A DNA stretch of 64,000 bases from Oenanthe sinensis (taxonomy: Eukaryota > Streptophyta > Magnoliopsida > Apiales > Apiaceae), in NCBI GenBank assembly GCA_028671895.1, contig CM053809.1:5253501-5317500 (forward strand), read 5' to 3'. The notes beneath the pieces were generated by a model that did no database searches, was not told the origin of the DNA, and saw only the letters and a program-made list of their open reading frames with translations. This document shows, piece by piece, positions 19,330 through 30,990 of the stretch (its first letter is position 1; each line of letters opens with the position of its first letter). The translations under genes were made by a program, and so were the position numbers.

Positions 19330-21806
19330 TCTATAATATCTTATAGCATATAAACCAAAACATTTGACGAAAGATTAAATAGCAGTTAAATCAACTCACA
19401 ATTTTTTATAAGCAATTGTACCACAACATCAATAGTTTCCAACACAACAGTAGTATATAAAATACGGGTTTTGAAAACTTGCATACATTTTAATACAAAT
19501 ATTTTAATATGTAAAAATGTAGGGTTAGAAAACTTGCCTAGAGTTCAAGATATGTTCTCAAAGTCCCACTCGTTCCTGATTTTCTATCAATAGATATCAT
19601 AATCTTGATTAGTACTCTAAATCTCATCAACTACTTATATTACTAATAAGTATAATTGCATATCGAGTCCAATTATGACAACTTCAATTTTTACTTATTC
19701 ATTTTACCAACACTTATCTTACCCGACATTCACCTCATCGGGTCTATCTTGACCATTCATAAACTATCTTGTAAATGGCTTTTAATCTAATTATTTGCTC
19801 CAGTACATAGTCATGTTATTTCTCAATATCTTTCGTATTTTAACTGACTCAAAATTATCCTTTTGTCCTGGCCAAAGTGGCTCGTCAAAATAGTGCCCTT
19901 AGAGTTGACTTTCTTGAGAATTACTATTACGCGACTCGTACTCCAATAATTTTAATAAATCAGAAAATGCATAATTAAATACGAAACTCCTCAAGGAGTT
20001 TCTTGAGTATTTTTAATATTTGTCAAAAATATTTTGATTTTGAACACAAGATTTTACCTTGGTGAAAAGTATTTTAGAAATTGGATCAACTACGGAGTTT
20101 TACTATTTACACCATTTTCACTAAAACCTTGATTTCTCCCAAACCGTTAATTCAATCGACGTACCATTTTTGCGTGCATGATCTAGAGAATGCCTAAAAT
20201 ACAATTCATCCAATGTTTGGCCCTAGACAGAGGACTCATTTTCCCGAATTTACTAAACAAAGTAGTAGCTTCTTTAGTTAATAGTGTCATCGCACAACTT
20301 TGGTTTCGACATTTTTATAAAATCGAAATATTAACATTTTAACACGAAACATTTCTAGTGATCTTACTATCTATCCAAGGTATATATCATCCTAGTTTCA
20401 TAATTTTAATCTACTTTTAAGTAGTCCAAGAATAGTCCCAAAGTGTGATTAAAGGAGCAGTTTGCTTCAATCGAAGGGCAGTGGTGTTCAAAAACAGTAT
20501 TTTGACAGTTCGTAATTCTTGGTTAAAACAGGCCTATATGCAAACGGGCATTACGACATCTATAATCGTAACGATTCTCAAATTTAACTATGTTAAATCC
20601 ATTAACCAATAACCCGGTCATCAAATCAATGCATTTAACAACAAAATCAATTTATAAGTTTTATAAACTCATCACCATCATCAACCCATATTATTCAACC
20701 AACAATATTCCACCATTTACATCCAATCTCCTTAAATCGACATATACTTAAACATAACTCAAACTCAAGCTTATAGTTAAAAGTAAATCAAAGGGTGGAT
20801 GGTGTTTATACCTTTCTTGAATCTTTAAACATACTTACAAGATCTTGTAAGCCTTAAGAGAGCCTTGATCTATGCTTATCATCCTCAAACTTGCAAGAGA
20901 AATCAAGAAACAAGTTAAAAAATTTCGGAGTTACTATTCACCCTCATCTTTGAGCAAGGATTTGGCTATGCTATACTAATCGGATGGCTATGAACATTTG
21001 TACATACCTTAGTTATATATTGTAGAAGCTATGGTCAAAATAATGTGATTTTTGAATGAGTGTAGCTTGGGTTTTGAATTTTTCTTTCTTTGTTTTTCTT
21101 GAATATCCAAATGGAAGAAAATGGAGGGGAAGAGCTTTTTCTAATTTTCTTGATTTTGTTTTCATGCATTTGTTTTTGTATAATATGTATGTATTGTTAC
21201 ATGGCTGCATTCTTACATAAGTGTGGCCTTGGTGGAGTGAAAGGTCATGGTCAAGTACAAATAAAGCCATGAATTAGGGATCTTGGTTTCCACATTTCCA
21301 TGATTTGTAGAACCATGTTTCTAACTAATACTTGGTTACTTGGTTGGCTTGTAATTCCTAGTTAGGCTTGCATGATACTTGCATGGCTTCTTTGTTTGTT
21401 TAATTCCCGATACGTTATTCGTTCATCGCATGATCCAAATGCTAATTTTGATTTTATTCCGAAACATTTTGTTGCGTAGTGTTCACTATAATTGATCTTA
21501 ATACTTTGGAACTCCACTTATATCCAATAAAAGTCCATGTTATAGGATTCGTGTCAGGCCGGGACCCTCGTATTCCTTAATATCCCGTCAATTATGAAAC
21601 AAATAGTAAAAGTGAAAATCTTCGGATTCTGACGACTTTTACATTCACTCATTTACTTCATACAATAATATTACATCTTCGGATTTCCGATATTCCTTCA
21701 CTACCTAGTGTGGGCTAAAAAGTTTTTCATAAATCCACAGAATCACTATTCATCAAGGTCTTCTATAAATAAAATAAAAAATGCGTCAAAAATACGGGTT
21801 ATTACA
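19330..21806 (-). repeat. Probable Ty3/gypsy LTR, minus strand
   Basis: The high-coordinate end reads TGTAATAACCCGTATTTTT on the minus strand. This start is familiar from chromovirus (Tekay/Del-type) LTRs, including the GGGACCC tract near 21560. It cuts into a copia gag at 21807. No open frame of note lies inside. The lower boundary is not defined and no PBS or PPT was found, so it is either a solo LTR or a truncated one. No matching target duplication was seen. Confidence 0.45.
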
Positions 21807-21987
21807 CTTCTGAGCCACTAGTAGTTTCAGGATCCATTGTTACAGGCATGAATGGTCCATTCTTCAAAATTTCTAGATATATGGAGTTTGCAACCCTTAT
21901 GAACATCAACATTTTTCTCTTCCAAAGGTTGTAGTTTTCTCTGTCAAATGGGGAAAACTTTATACTGCTAAGTTTCTGTGTATTCAT
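21807..21987 (-). pseudogene. Element F copia gag N-terminus, truncated
   Basis: The minus strand from ATG 21987 encodes MNTQKLSSIKFSPFDRENYN, then LWKRKMLMFIR and LEILKNGPFMP, the standard opening of a Sirevirus-type copia gag. It is cut after about 60 codons by the gypsy LTR. It sits 50 bases downstream of the LTR and degenerate primer site at 22026-22037, so the 5' end of a minus-strand element (F) is preserved here. Confidence 0.8.
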
Positions 21988-22037
21988 TTTGATCTTTTTA
22001 CTATTTATCTTTTAACAACCTGTTCTCCGATATCACT

Positions 22038-22796
22038 TGTTAGTTATGAGCTATAAGAAACTTATAGAGGGGTGAATGTATATGTTGTCTTTTTCTTTCT
22101 TTTGTGAATGTGTATTGATCTTGAATCCTTTATTTTTTTGTAGAAGATTTGAATGTATGATTCTTTTACTTATGTAAAATATAAAATTGAATGCATACAA
22201 ATAATTTAACTTTTAATCTAATATTTTATTAGAATGAACTTGCTACAAATATGAGATTCAAGTGTGAATCTTAGCTTCTTGTTCTTATAATAAAAAACAA
22301 GGAGTGAATACAAAGAATATTCAACTTGCTAGCCAATGAAGCTGTGCACTTAGTTATATAGACAACATGTCTCAATTTCACATACTTTCACAGACTAATT
22401 ACTGAAACTAGAAATAGACAGAAAATCTTTCACAGATTTCTCGAATGAATAACAAATACTTAACCATTTAAGACTTCTCGACCAGTTTCATAACTAACTT
22501 CTCGAACAGGCTGACTTCTCGAATGATCATTTGCCTTAGAAGAATTTTCATACTAACTCCTTATTTGACAAGGTCTTCTTTTTCCCGATGCATGATCCAT
22601 ATCACTTTGAATCTTCTACCAGAATTTTATTTTTGTGACCATCTATTTACAATTTAGAATTACAATAGAGACAGACTTCTATATGCAAATTTACATAATA
22701 AGAACTAAGTCATAAACCAATACAAGAGAACTAGTTATGTTATAATAACAGGACAAGTAACACAATCAAACTAGGTAGACTTGTCTAGATCCAACA
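22038..22796 (-). repeat. Element F 5' LTR, minus strand
   Basis: On the minus strand it begins TGTTGGATCTAG (22796) and ends TAACA (22038), 759 bp. It is followed by GTGATATCGGA, a degenerate form of the copia primer site. Four copies of CTTCTCGA or TTTCTCGAA lie at 22436-22525, another family-specific word. The partner LTR is absent. Confidence 0.7.
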
Positions 22797-25700
22797 GTTT
22801 AGGACTTAGATTCTTTTATATGTTAATTCATCTATATATTACATTTTTAATATATTATTAATCTCAATATTTTATTAAAAATATTTTCCTAAAATTTAGG
22901 AAGTAGTTTATTTGAATTTAAAGTCTTTTTATCACATACTACTTCTTTATCTTAACCTTAATTATAGGAGCTGATTTCAAATTCATTTTATCATTTTTCC
23001 TATAGTTATGCTTTGAATTATTTTGATTTACAAACGTTATATCTTATCTATAATTCAAATTAAACGTTGTATACTTCTGTATATAACACAGAGCTGGCTT
23101 TTCATTCGTTTTTAACAATACTGCAACTCACTTCATCTTGAAAAGATTTATTCAAATTTTCTCTAAACTGAGCTTGATATTATATTGATTACTTAATACT
23201 TAGACAATCTAGTTTGAGTTGTAATCACTTTCTATTCATTGTATTGTTTGAATTGTAATTGAGAATTGCTAAAGTGGTAGGGATTCTAGGTGTTAGAACA
23301 AATGAGCAAATAGGTTTAGTTGTGTTATTTCTACAAGGCAAAGAGTTCGAGGAACAGAGGAATTCAAGAGTGGGACTCAAGGAATTCAGGCATTCAAGAA
23401 CATATTATAAGGGAGAAGATAACAAGAAGTTGAAACTATTCTGCTAAGGACTGTTGGAGATTGTAGTAATTAAACAACTTTCAGTGATTGGGTTAAAGGG
23501 AAATATATCTTAATCTTGTAATTGAAATATTATTGATTAATATATATTCTCTTACTAAGTTGATAAGGGACCAGGACGTAGACTATTAGATATAAGGGTC
23601 GAATCTGGCTAAACGTCTTGTGCCTACTTTACATCTGTATCAGGAATTATTTATTTTTAAGTAAAATAGATTAATTACAACACTCAACCAAACACATGGT
23701 ACGAGAATTGATATATATTTAAACCTCATACCACCCTTAACCTAATTTCTCATTCCAATCTCATATCCTCCTCTGAACTAAACGACCACTAAATAGTATC
23801 GGGTTTAATTATTTATCATTCATTATATTTATGTAATAAAAAATATCATTTAACAATAAATTTGATCAATCGCAAATATTAAAAATTATAGTATATTTTA
23901 AAAATAAAATTGTGCAGATAAAAAAGAAACTACATAATCGAAACACGAAATTAAATTTCTAGATATTATAAAATCAATACAAAAGGTAATCTTGAATTTC
24001 GCTCAAAAAAATCATTAATAATATCTTCAGTTCGAATCCAACTATGATTTTATTGTTATTTTTCAAAACTAAACGGAAAAATAAACACATTAATATCTCT
24101 AATTTTAGGAGTTATCGAAAAAAATATACCCACCGCATAACATTTTAATCTCACATCGACTAGATGAGGATAATTTATTCAGCAATATAAGAAAGAGTGC
24201 TATTATTAAGTACAACAATAAATCATATTTTTTTTTGGGTGTATGATAGGACTTGTGTATTACCAACTTGTTGTATTTAAACTAATATATTTTAACTTAT
24301 TTCGGATTTGAAAGTCGGGACTTGACCCGATTTTTAAAAAATACTTAGAAATTTATCTCGAATTATCACATACTCTTATTTGAAAGTTCGGTTGGCTTTA
24401 ATATCTCCAACAATTTTTGTTCCGCTGCCGTGGAGGATTAAGATATTCTAATTTTTCATTAGTTGAATAAAAAGTTTCAATAATATTATTATTATTATTA
24501 AATTTCAATAATTTACAATTGTTTTTGATTAAAATACAATATTCATAATATTTTAGAGGATTGAACAAAAATTTCTACTTTTCAAAATATTAAATTTTCA
24601 ACTAAGATTAAGACAGAGTTACGAATGATTAGTCCAAAAGGGAAAAAAAGACACAAGTGAGGGTCTTTGAAATTTACAAAATGATGATATTTAATATATT
24701 TCACAAAATTGGATGTCAAAAATTCTAAAATTTTGAGAATCCTCAAAGAAAATTTTGTCCTTTGATTTCGAAAGTGAAATGGGAGGAGGGAAATTTTACA
24801 TTACTTGAAAAGTAGTAGTAGAAAGTTTTACGATCAAAACATTTACATATATCACACGTATGTATCATGCATAGAGCGTAAAAGAGAAGGCAAAAAGTAA
24901 ATGATTCACACAATACATATTCATTACTTTGTATTTCAAACAAACATATATTATATACCGTAGAACCCATGGCTCAATTTGCATGAGGGAAATGATCACT
25001 ATCTGGTTGGTTGGCTCACGAATAACATCATACTTTCCGTTAATAAACGGCACTACACCGCTGCTAGTACTCTACTAGCTAGGTCACTAGTCTTGTATCT
25101 CTATATACTGCATTGGTTCAAACAATTCAAACTGTCACTTAATTTATACTCAATTAATAATGAGCAAATAAACACGATTACATAGTTTAGAATGTCGATG
25201 TCTTCTTACTTGGAAAAAGTAATTGTTTATTATCGGCAAAGCAAGATTTTGGCAGTATTTTTTATGGTTGATGATGGCAATCCCTTTCCCGAATTTGTTT
25301 TATTGTATTCATATGATCGGGGCCAAATCAAGAATTTATAATAGTCGGCTTCAAAATTTTGATAAATTAGATAAATTTTTTTATTTAAATAAATTGAAGA
25401 ATCGTTATGATTGCGGAAATAAAAGTCATAACACAAAATCAATCAAATCATATCTAAATTTGAATTCAAAATACTTGTGATACTCATATTCTATGTTATA
25501 ATCTTGTTAAAAATAATATATAATATATTTTACTTTTAATTTAACTTAATTGTGAAAACGGTTGATAGAACTAAAATGTTCTTTAAACATGTTGACTTAA
25601 AAAGATAATCCCATAAACAAGATATAAACTAATTTTTCTGAGAGCTTCTCTTAATATTATTGAATTATTTTTTAGAAAATTGTTATCAAACTGTTGACAA

Positions 25701-26755
25701 TACACCTTAAAATGATATACATAATCTTCGAACTTGATCTCTAATATTAACATTATACTGTCATAGAAATTTAATACCCCGTATTAGAAATAATATCATA
25801 CAAATTGAACTCAACATTTATCTTGTTCATGGTAGTTGTTTCGATCGTGTCGAAAAGTAGAAGTATTATAATGTATATTAACTATTGAATTAAAATGAAG
25901 AACCTGATTTTTAATTAGAGGGGACCTTAAATAGAATAAATTATAACATATTTATATTAAATAGAATAAATTTACATAAAATAATAGAACCTATAATATT
26001 AACATAAATTTTTAATATTATAAAATTTTATATTAAATATCAAAAATATATATACAAAAAAATTAATTTATTTAAATATTAGTTATCTCGTGCTTCGCAT
26101 AAACTTATAAGGATAATTAATTGATTGGTGAAACAATAATTTACTAAAATTTGAGAATTCGTTATGAATAATATATTTAAATTTAATATTTTAAATTATG
26201 ATTAACATAAATTTAAAATATAAATTTTATCAACAACATATTATAATTTAATATAAATATATATATATATATATATATATTAAAATTAAAATATTAAAAT
26301 TTAAAAATAATTAATTATTATTTGATGCAGGATTAATGGTCTACTATTGAACTAAATTTTAGTCACTAGTTTTCAAGAGTTACTTGGTCGACTATTAGCC
26401 CTATTCTATTTAAATATTAAATTTATAATTAAAATATATTATCAAATAAAATACGTTATTGCTTTCAAATATAAAATAAAAATATTGTGGAAAAAATAAA
26501 AATAAATTTTATTCATACAAATTAATTAAACTTAATTTTTAAATATTAACATTTCTTTAAAATATCATTAACTAACAAACTTATCCTCTGCAAACACCAA
26601 TAAAATATATAAAAATTATATAAAAATATTCCTATACATGATATTGAATCAAATGAATATTATTATTACAAAATAAAGATAAATTTAAAATATAAACAAA
26701 ATATTAAAGAAAAAAAAATAAAATGTCAAGAAAAATTCCTGAATAAAGACTAGTA
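22797..26755. other. AT-rich intergenic DNA, no gene found
   Basis: I found no credible coding region, RNA gene or complete element in these 4 kb. Open stretches near 24743-25185 and 25223-25480 have no recognisable protein features. Around 23210-23690 the sequence resembles a decayed copia LTR R-U5 segment on the + strand (GGACCAGGACGTAGAC ... CGAATCTGGCTAAACG). At 26087 the string CTCGTGCTTCGCAT recalls a motif frequent in small plant transposons, but no terminal repeats were seen. Confidence 0.6.
26253..26280. repeat. AT dinucleotide microsatellite
   Basis: About 13 uninterrupted AT units in very AT-rich intergenic DNA. Confidence 0.9.
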
Positions 26756-27252
26756 TTCTCTCTGTTCCAAAATAATAGTCTATTCTGTTTGACTTTGCAC
26801 GTGATTTAAGATACTCTCTCCGTCACATAAATCTTGTCTTAGTTTGACTTTTCAAAGTCAAATTATTTCAACTTTGACTAACAATTAAAAAATAATAATT
26901 TATTATTTTTTAAATCTGCAAATTAATTCATAAAATAGGATAATCAAAGTTTGTTATGATATTTTTAATATATATATATATATATATAATATATTTTATT
27001 TGTTAGTCAAAATTGATTAATTTGACTTTGAAAAGTCAAATAAAGACAAGATTTATGGGACGGAGGGAGTATAAAAAAGCTAATTGTATGCATTATTTTT
27101 ACGATTTTCTTTTTATGAATAATAATTTAAGTATTATATGTTTATTCATAAAAAGAAAATTGAAAATTTTATATATGTCGGTAGTATTTTTTTACAACTT
27201 AAATTATGTGTAAAAAGTCAAAGGGACCAAAATTATTTTAGACCAGAGGGAG
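26756..27252. mobile_element. Outer Stowaway-like MITE
   Basis: The ends are imperfect inverted repeats of about 45 bp. The left reads TTCTCTCTGTTCCAAAATAA. The right, complemented, reads CTCCCTCTGGTCTAAAATAA. Both continue to a TTTGACTTT block. TA dinucleotides flank it at 26754 and 27253, as expected for Tc1/mariner-type Stowaway elements. No coding capacity. A second MITE (26814-27069) is inserted inside it. Confidence 0.8.
26814..27069. mobile_element. Inner Stowaway-like MITE (256 bp), nested
   Basis: The inverted termini pair over about 50 bases. The left has CTCTCTCCGTCACATAAATC, then TTGACTTTTCAAAGTCAAA. The right has the complement, ending ATGGGACGGAGGGAG. TA flanks at 26812 and 27070. 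Its CTCCCTCCGTCCC-type ends are the classic Stowaway signature. An internal TA microsatellite lies at 26969-26988. It splits the outer MITE. Confidence 0.88.
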
Positions 27253-27432
27253 TATATTATTAGTTTTAAGAACGTTAATAATGGTTAAGAGGTTGAATTG
27301 TACTAAATTATATAATAATGTAATATTTATATTACTAATTTTAAAAATAGTACTAATAATTGAAAATGCATTGAATATGCATTAAATTAAATTAAATATA
27401 ATATTTATGACTCTAAAAATATTAAATAATTT

Positions 27433-28539
27433 TGTTAAACAATACGAGTGTTGCAGAAAAGATGTTGAATGCAACTTACAAATAATTATTTTTTTTGCTA
27501 ACAACAAACAAGATAGTAACACTAGTAAGTTATGAAATGCAGACAAACTTAAGCAAGCATATGAGGACAAGTGTTTAACTTTAAAAAATGATTATTTTTT
27601 TTTTGTTTGATACAACTGACAAAAAATTAATTTCAGCTACAAAGAAACAGGAACAGTGGATTTGTTAATGTTTCTTACTTGAGAGAAAACCTAGTTCAAT
27701 TGCATAAGGAAAAATATTTGTGAGATATGTGTATTTATACTGAAACACATATGTCACTTACATGTGCACTTTTTCTTTATCCTAGAATAAATCTCAAAAT
27801 AGAAACTGTGTTTTTATGGTTCAACCTTGGTTTCATTCCATTTGTAGATAAAGTTGTGCTGAGATGAAAGAAATATTTGACTCCTGGTGCACACATTATC
27901 TTTTTGTTTGTCTCCTCCCAAGTTGCAGTACTAGGCTTGATAGACTAGATAGTAATGTCTAAATCATTCCTTGTGCTTTCACTATCTAATCTGCTACCTG
28001 GGATAAACTGTCAGCTTCACTAAAAGTATACTGTCAACTTCTAGCTCCACTATGGTGACAGTATATTTGGCTCCGCACACTTTGTTGTCAAGCCTCGATA
28101 GATCTTTGAATTTTACTGTCTTCAACGCTGCTGTCAACTATCCCCGCTAAACGTGTTGTCAGTAAAACTTGTTGTCTGTGAATCTTCATTCTCCGCCAAA
28201 TTTATTGTCATTGGAATAGTTGTTGTCGTCTGTTCCTTTGTAATGTCACTTGAATATGCTGTCGTAGGCTTCAGCTGTAGAATGTTACTGTCAAAGTCTT
28301 GACCCATGATTTGCCTGAACACTTTGTGAACTTCTACTTCATGGATCATGTTATAGTGTTTGTACAAGACAATAACTATTGATACTTACTGTTACCTACT
28401 TGGCTTTTAAATATGCTGTTACAAGTGACAACTAAACATACTGTCAATATTCATATGACAATACATTTTACTTAGTTAATTTCTAATTAATCTAAGTAAC
28501 TTCTAGTTGATTACAATGTTAACACCACAATCCCTAATA
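27433..28539 (-). repeat. Element D 3' LTR
   Basis: 1107 bp. On the minus strand it starts TATTAGGGATTG, apparently TGTTAGGG with the second base mutated, directly after the PPT. It ends ATTGTTTAACA at 27433, an end similar to those of A, N and C. About fifteen CTGTCA/TGACAG words lie at 28008-28465, upstream of a TATA box (TATAAATA, 27732-27739) that is 306 bp from the LTR end. A short open stretch at 28134-28367 reads through the word array and is not a gene. Confidence 0.8.
27732..27739 (-). promoter_or_regulatory. TATA box of the D LTR
   Basis: GTATAAATAC on the minus strand, downstream of the CTGTCA array and at the same distance from the LTR end as in A and N. Confidence 0.6.
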
Positions 28540-28707
28540 ATCTCCCCCAATTTGTTTTTATATAAAATAAAGACAAATTTAAAGTAAATTCCAGATGCTA
28601 ACTCAACTAACATAACTGAAGTGTTTGTACAAAAATATATTCAGGAAAAATTACAAGTACAAATTTCTCAAGCTAAAAACTCATCTATACTGAGCAAATC
28701 TTCGTAT
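28540..28707 (-). other. Element D 3' untranslated region and PPT
   Basis: The PPT TTGGGGGAGAT (28540-28550) adjoins the LTR. About 60 bases upstream lies GTTAGTTGAGTTAGC, the counterpart of the pre-PPT box in A and C. It can pair in part with CAACTAG in the LTR start. Confidence 0.75.
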
Positions 28708-29653
28708 TTAACTTGAGCTTCCTTTTTCCTTTTTCTTTGGAATTATCCTGTTATGTAGTTCTTCAAGGGCCTTCAAGGCAGTATTTTCAACATCAGTTCT
28801 GGCATAACCTGAGACACAATCAAGAACTAACTTCTCCATTTTATAGGGTAGATCTCTCAAATCTCTATGAATGTAGTAGTTCTCCACAGGTCCTCTGGAG
28901 ATGCATAAATATTTCATTCTAAACATATCAGTGACAAATATGTCATTTGAGGAAGAAAAGATTTGCTTCACCCTCTTTTTATCTAGCTCATCATCCTCCT
29001 GAGATCTTGAATCAATGATTTCTCCAACTAAGGTACTCAGGTTTCTCTCAACTTCTAGAGAAGATCATGTAGTGAGTCTGTAGATTCTCCTTAGATTTGC
29101 AATATTAAGTACCTTGAAATCCACAGCCTTTACTTCAATGCTATCAATAATAATCCTTAGGGGATTAGTGAAGATATGAGAGACATAATTTGGCCTCTTT
29201 GAGAATTGCTCATTCAGCTTTGCACATTTAGCATCAGTCTCTGTTTCTTTGATTCTCTGTTTGCTCTTTTTAATCTCTCTTTGTGTGGCTTCAACATCAC
29301 TATCAAATTTCTTTCTCTTTTCCCTTTATTCCTTTCTTTTAGAATCACATATGTCCAATGCTCTATTCTTTAAATCAAATATCTCAAAGTTTATGATGTT
29401 GAGAAGTTGCTTCTTTATGAGTTCAATGATGTGAGGATCATGCTCGATCAATATCTTCAGATGAACCACTTGAGTTGTAGAAGATCATTTTGTCAGGGTT
29501 CTTGAGAAGACATTTCTGAGTTCTTTCATGATCCATCTTCTTAGCAAAGTCAATCTTCTTCAACTTGGTTATCAAGACTTGAATAACTTCCATGAGATTT
29601 TATTCTTCAGGATATGGAAGTTCCTTCAATTGATCAACCAGATTAGATAGTAA
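28708..29653 (-). pseudogene. Element D aORF, C-terminal part
   Basis: The tail of D's extra protein, downstream of the N insertion. The last open piece (28971-28708) encodes YCISRGPVENYY-like sequence (YLCISRGPVENYYIHRDL), a helical charged segment and a basic end (KKKEKGSSS). The region 29653-28972 is broken by stops and frame changes but still encodes Lys/Glu-rich helices. Together with 56903-60712 it makes a frame of roughly 1585 codons before decay. Function unknown. Confidence 0.6.
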
Positions 29654-30800
29654 TGTTAGGTCCAAAATCATCATAGAAGGGGGTTGAATATGATGTGGTA
29701 GATTTTTTGTTATATTGTGGATTAAGTGTTTGTGTTCTTTAGATATTAAAATGGCAGTTAATGAAACACAAAGATTCGGAGAAATAACAATGTATTATTA
29801 AATCCCTGAGGTGCTACACTTCTAATCAAATGATTAGCTTCAATGGGTTCAATCAATGTTTCAATAGAAATACAGTTGGGTGATATAAATGTTAAGCTTT
29901 TAATGGTGCTCCCGTCTGTATCTCTTTTATTGAAGATGAATGAATTCCCTATTGTCCATAACTTCATTATATTGCGCCACTACACCACTTGCCTTGTAGA
30001 GGCACCATCAACACCTTCTCTTAGCCTTTTTCTACTTGTTGAGAGTTGCCTTAGAATGTTTCACATATTTCCTTGCGCCTGTATATAATTTAGTTGCGCC
30101 TGTACACTATGAGCCTTGTGTAGGCGCCACCAAGTGCAAAGGATGTCCATAACACTAAGGCAATTCATTTTATTGCGCTTACACTTTACATCCCCTGTGT
30201 AGGCGCCACAAAACACATGGAGGACTTGTGAGTTAGTTTTCTTGCGCCTCATACATGGTTTCAAGTGTGCAAGAACAACTAAAGTGATATTACTTCCCTT
30301 GAACATATTCTTGAGATGATTGAAGTAGTTACCAACTTATTTTCATTCTTCTAGCTTGATCAACTGAATTTCTTCTGATGCATCAAGGTAATTCTCTTCT
30401 TGTTGTGTTGACGCTTAGTGCACTAGTCTGGTTCACAAATGACTAACACTGAATTAAATTCCCTTGACTTCTGTTCTGATTCAGCTGATTAACTTTGGAC
30501 TGATTCATTGCTTCTGATCACTGAAACCCTTTAACATCTATACTTAAATCATTTCATTTTCTTTAGTCTGAAATCTACTGAACACTTATTTGTTGCGGAG
30601 GCTTGAACATATAAATGAACTTCTCTCGCTGTCGTTCAGTAAACTTTACATCTTGAATGCTCTGCAGTGATGTATGTATGATTCCTGTTTGCATGTCCTT
30701 CTGGATTCCTGTGCAGCATATTAGTATTATTTATCTGTCTTTATTTCTTAGTTGAGTTATCGTTATCACTATTACATACTACGTTACATTATGCTTTACA
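29654..30800 (-). repeat. Element N 3' LTR (167-bp internal deletion)
   Basis: 1147 bp; minus strand TGTAAAGCAT ... GGACCTAACA. Compared with the 5' LTR it lacks the segment equivalent to 55891-56057, removed between two CCAT tetramers. That segment held the likely TATA box and several GGCGCC copies. The remaining GGCGCC/TTGCGCC words lie at 29972-30250. Conserved boxes are present at 30401-30450 (GAACCAGAC...) and 30600-30626 (GAAGTTCATT...). Confidence 0.92.
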
Positions 30801-30990
30801 ATCTCCCCCTATTTGTTTGTTAGAGTTCGACAAGCAAATCCTATGAGAGGATAACTAAACTGATATTTACAAGAAAAAGTAAAGTACAGAAAGCCAGTAA
30901 ATAATATTAATTACATTCTGGATTAGATTTTACAATTCCATATTTCTTGTGTACAATAGAAGTTTGTTCCTCTAGCCTGAACAAATAATT
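30801..30990 (-). other. Element N PPT and 3' untranslated region
   Basis: The PPT CAAATAGGGGGAGAT adjoins the 3' LTR. The box GTTTAGTTATC (30850-30860 on the complement) pairs with GATAACTCAAC of the LTR start (30748-30761) with one mismatch. Confidence 0.8.

Noticed and set aside
23259..23447. 62-codon open frame on the + strand
   Set aside because: It lies in sequence resembling a decayed LTR R-U5 region and has no protein features.
24743..25480. Several 60-85 codon open frames that might be a small host gene
   Set aside because: No motif, no consistent frame, codon use as expected from AT-rich DNA, and no splice structure that I could support.
27428..27432. AATTT next to the D LTR as a target duplication
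   Set aside because: The other end of D lies beyond the window, so it cannot be tested.
28134..28367. Small open frame of 77 codons on the minus strand
   Set aside because: It lies inside the D 3' LTR and reads through the CTGTCA/TGACAG array; no protein similarity.
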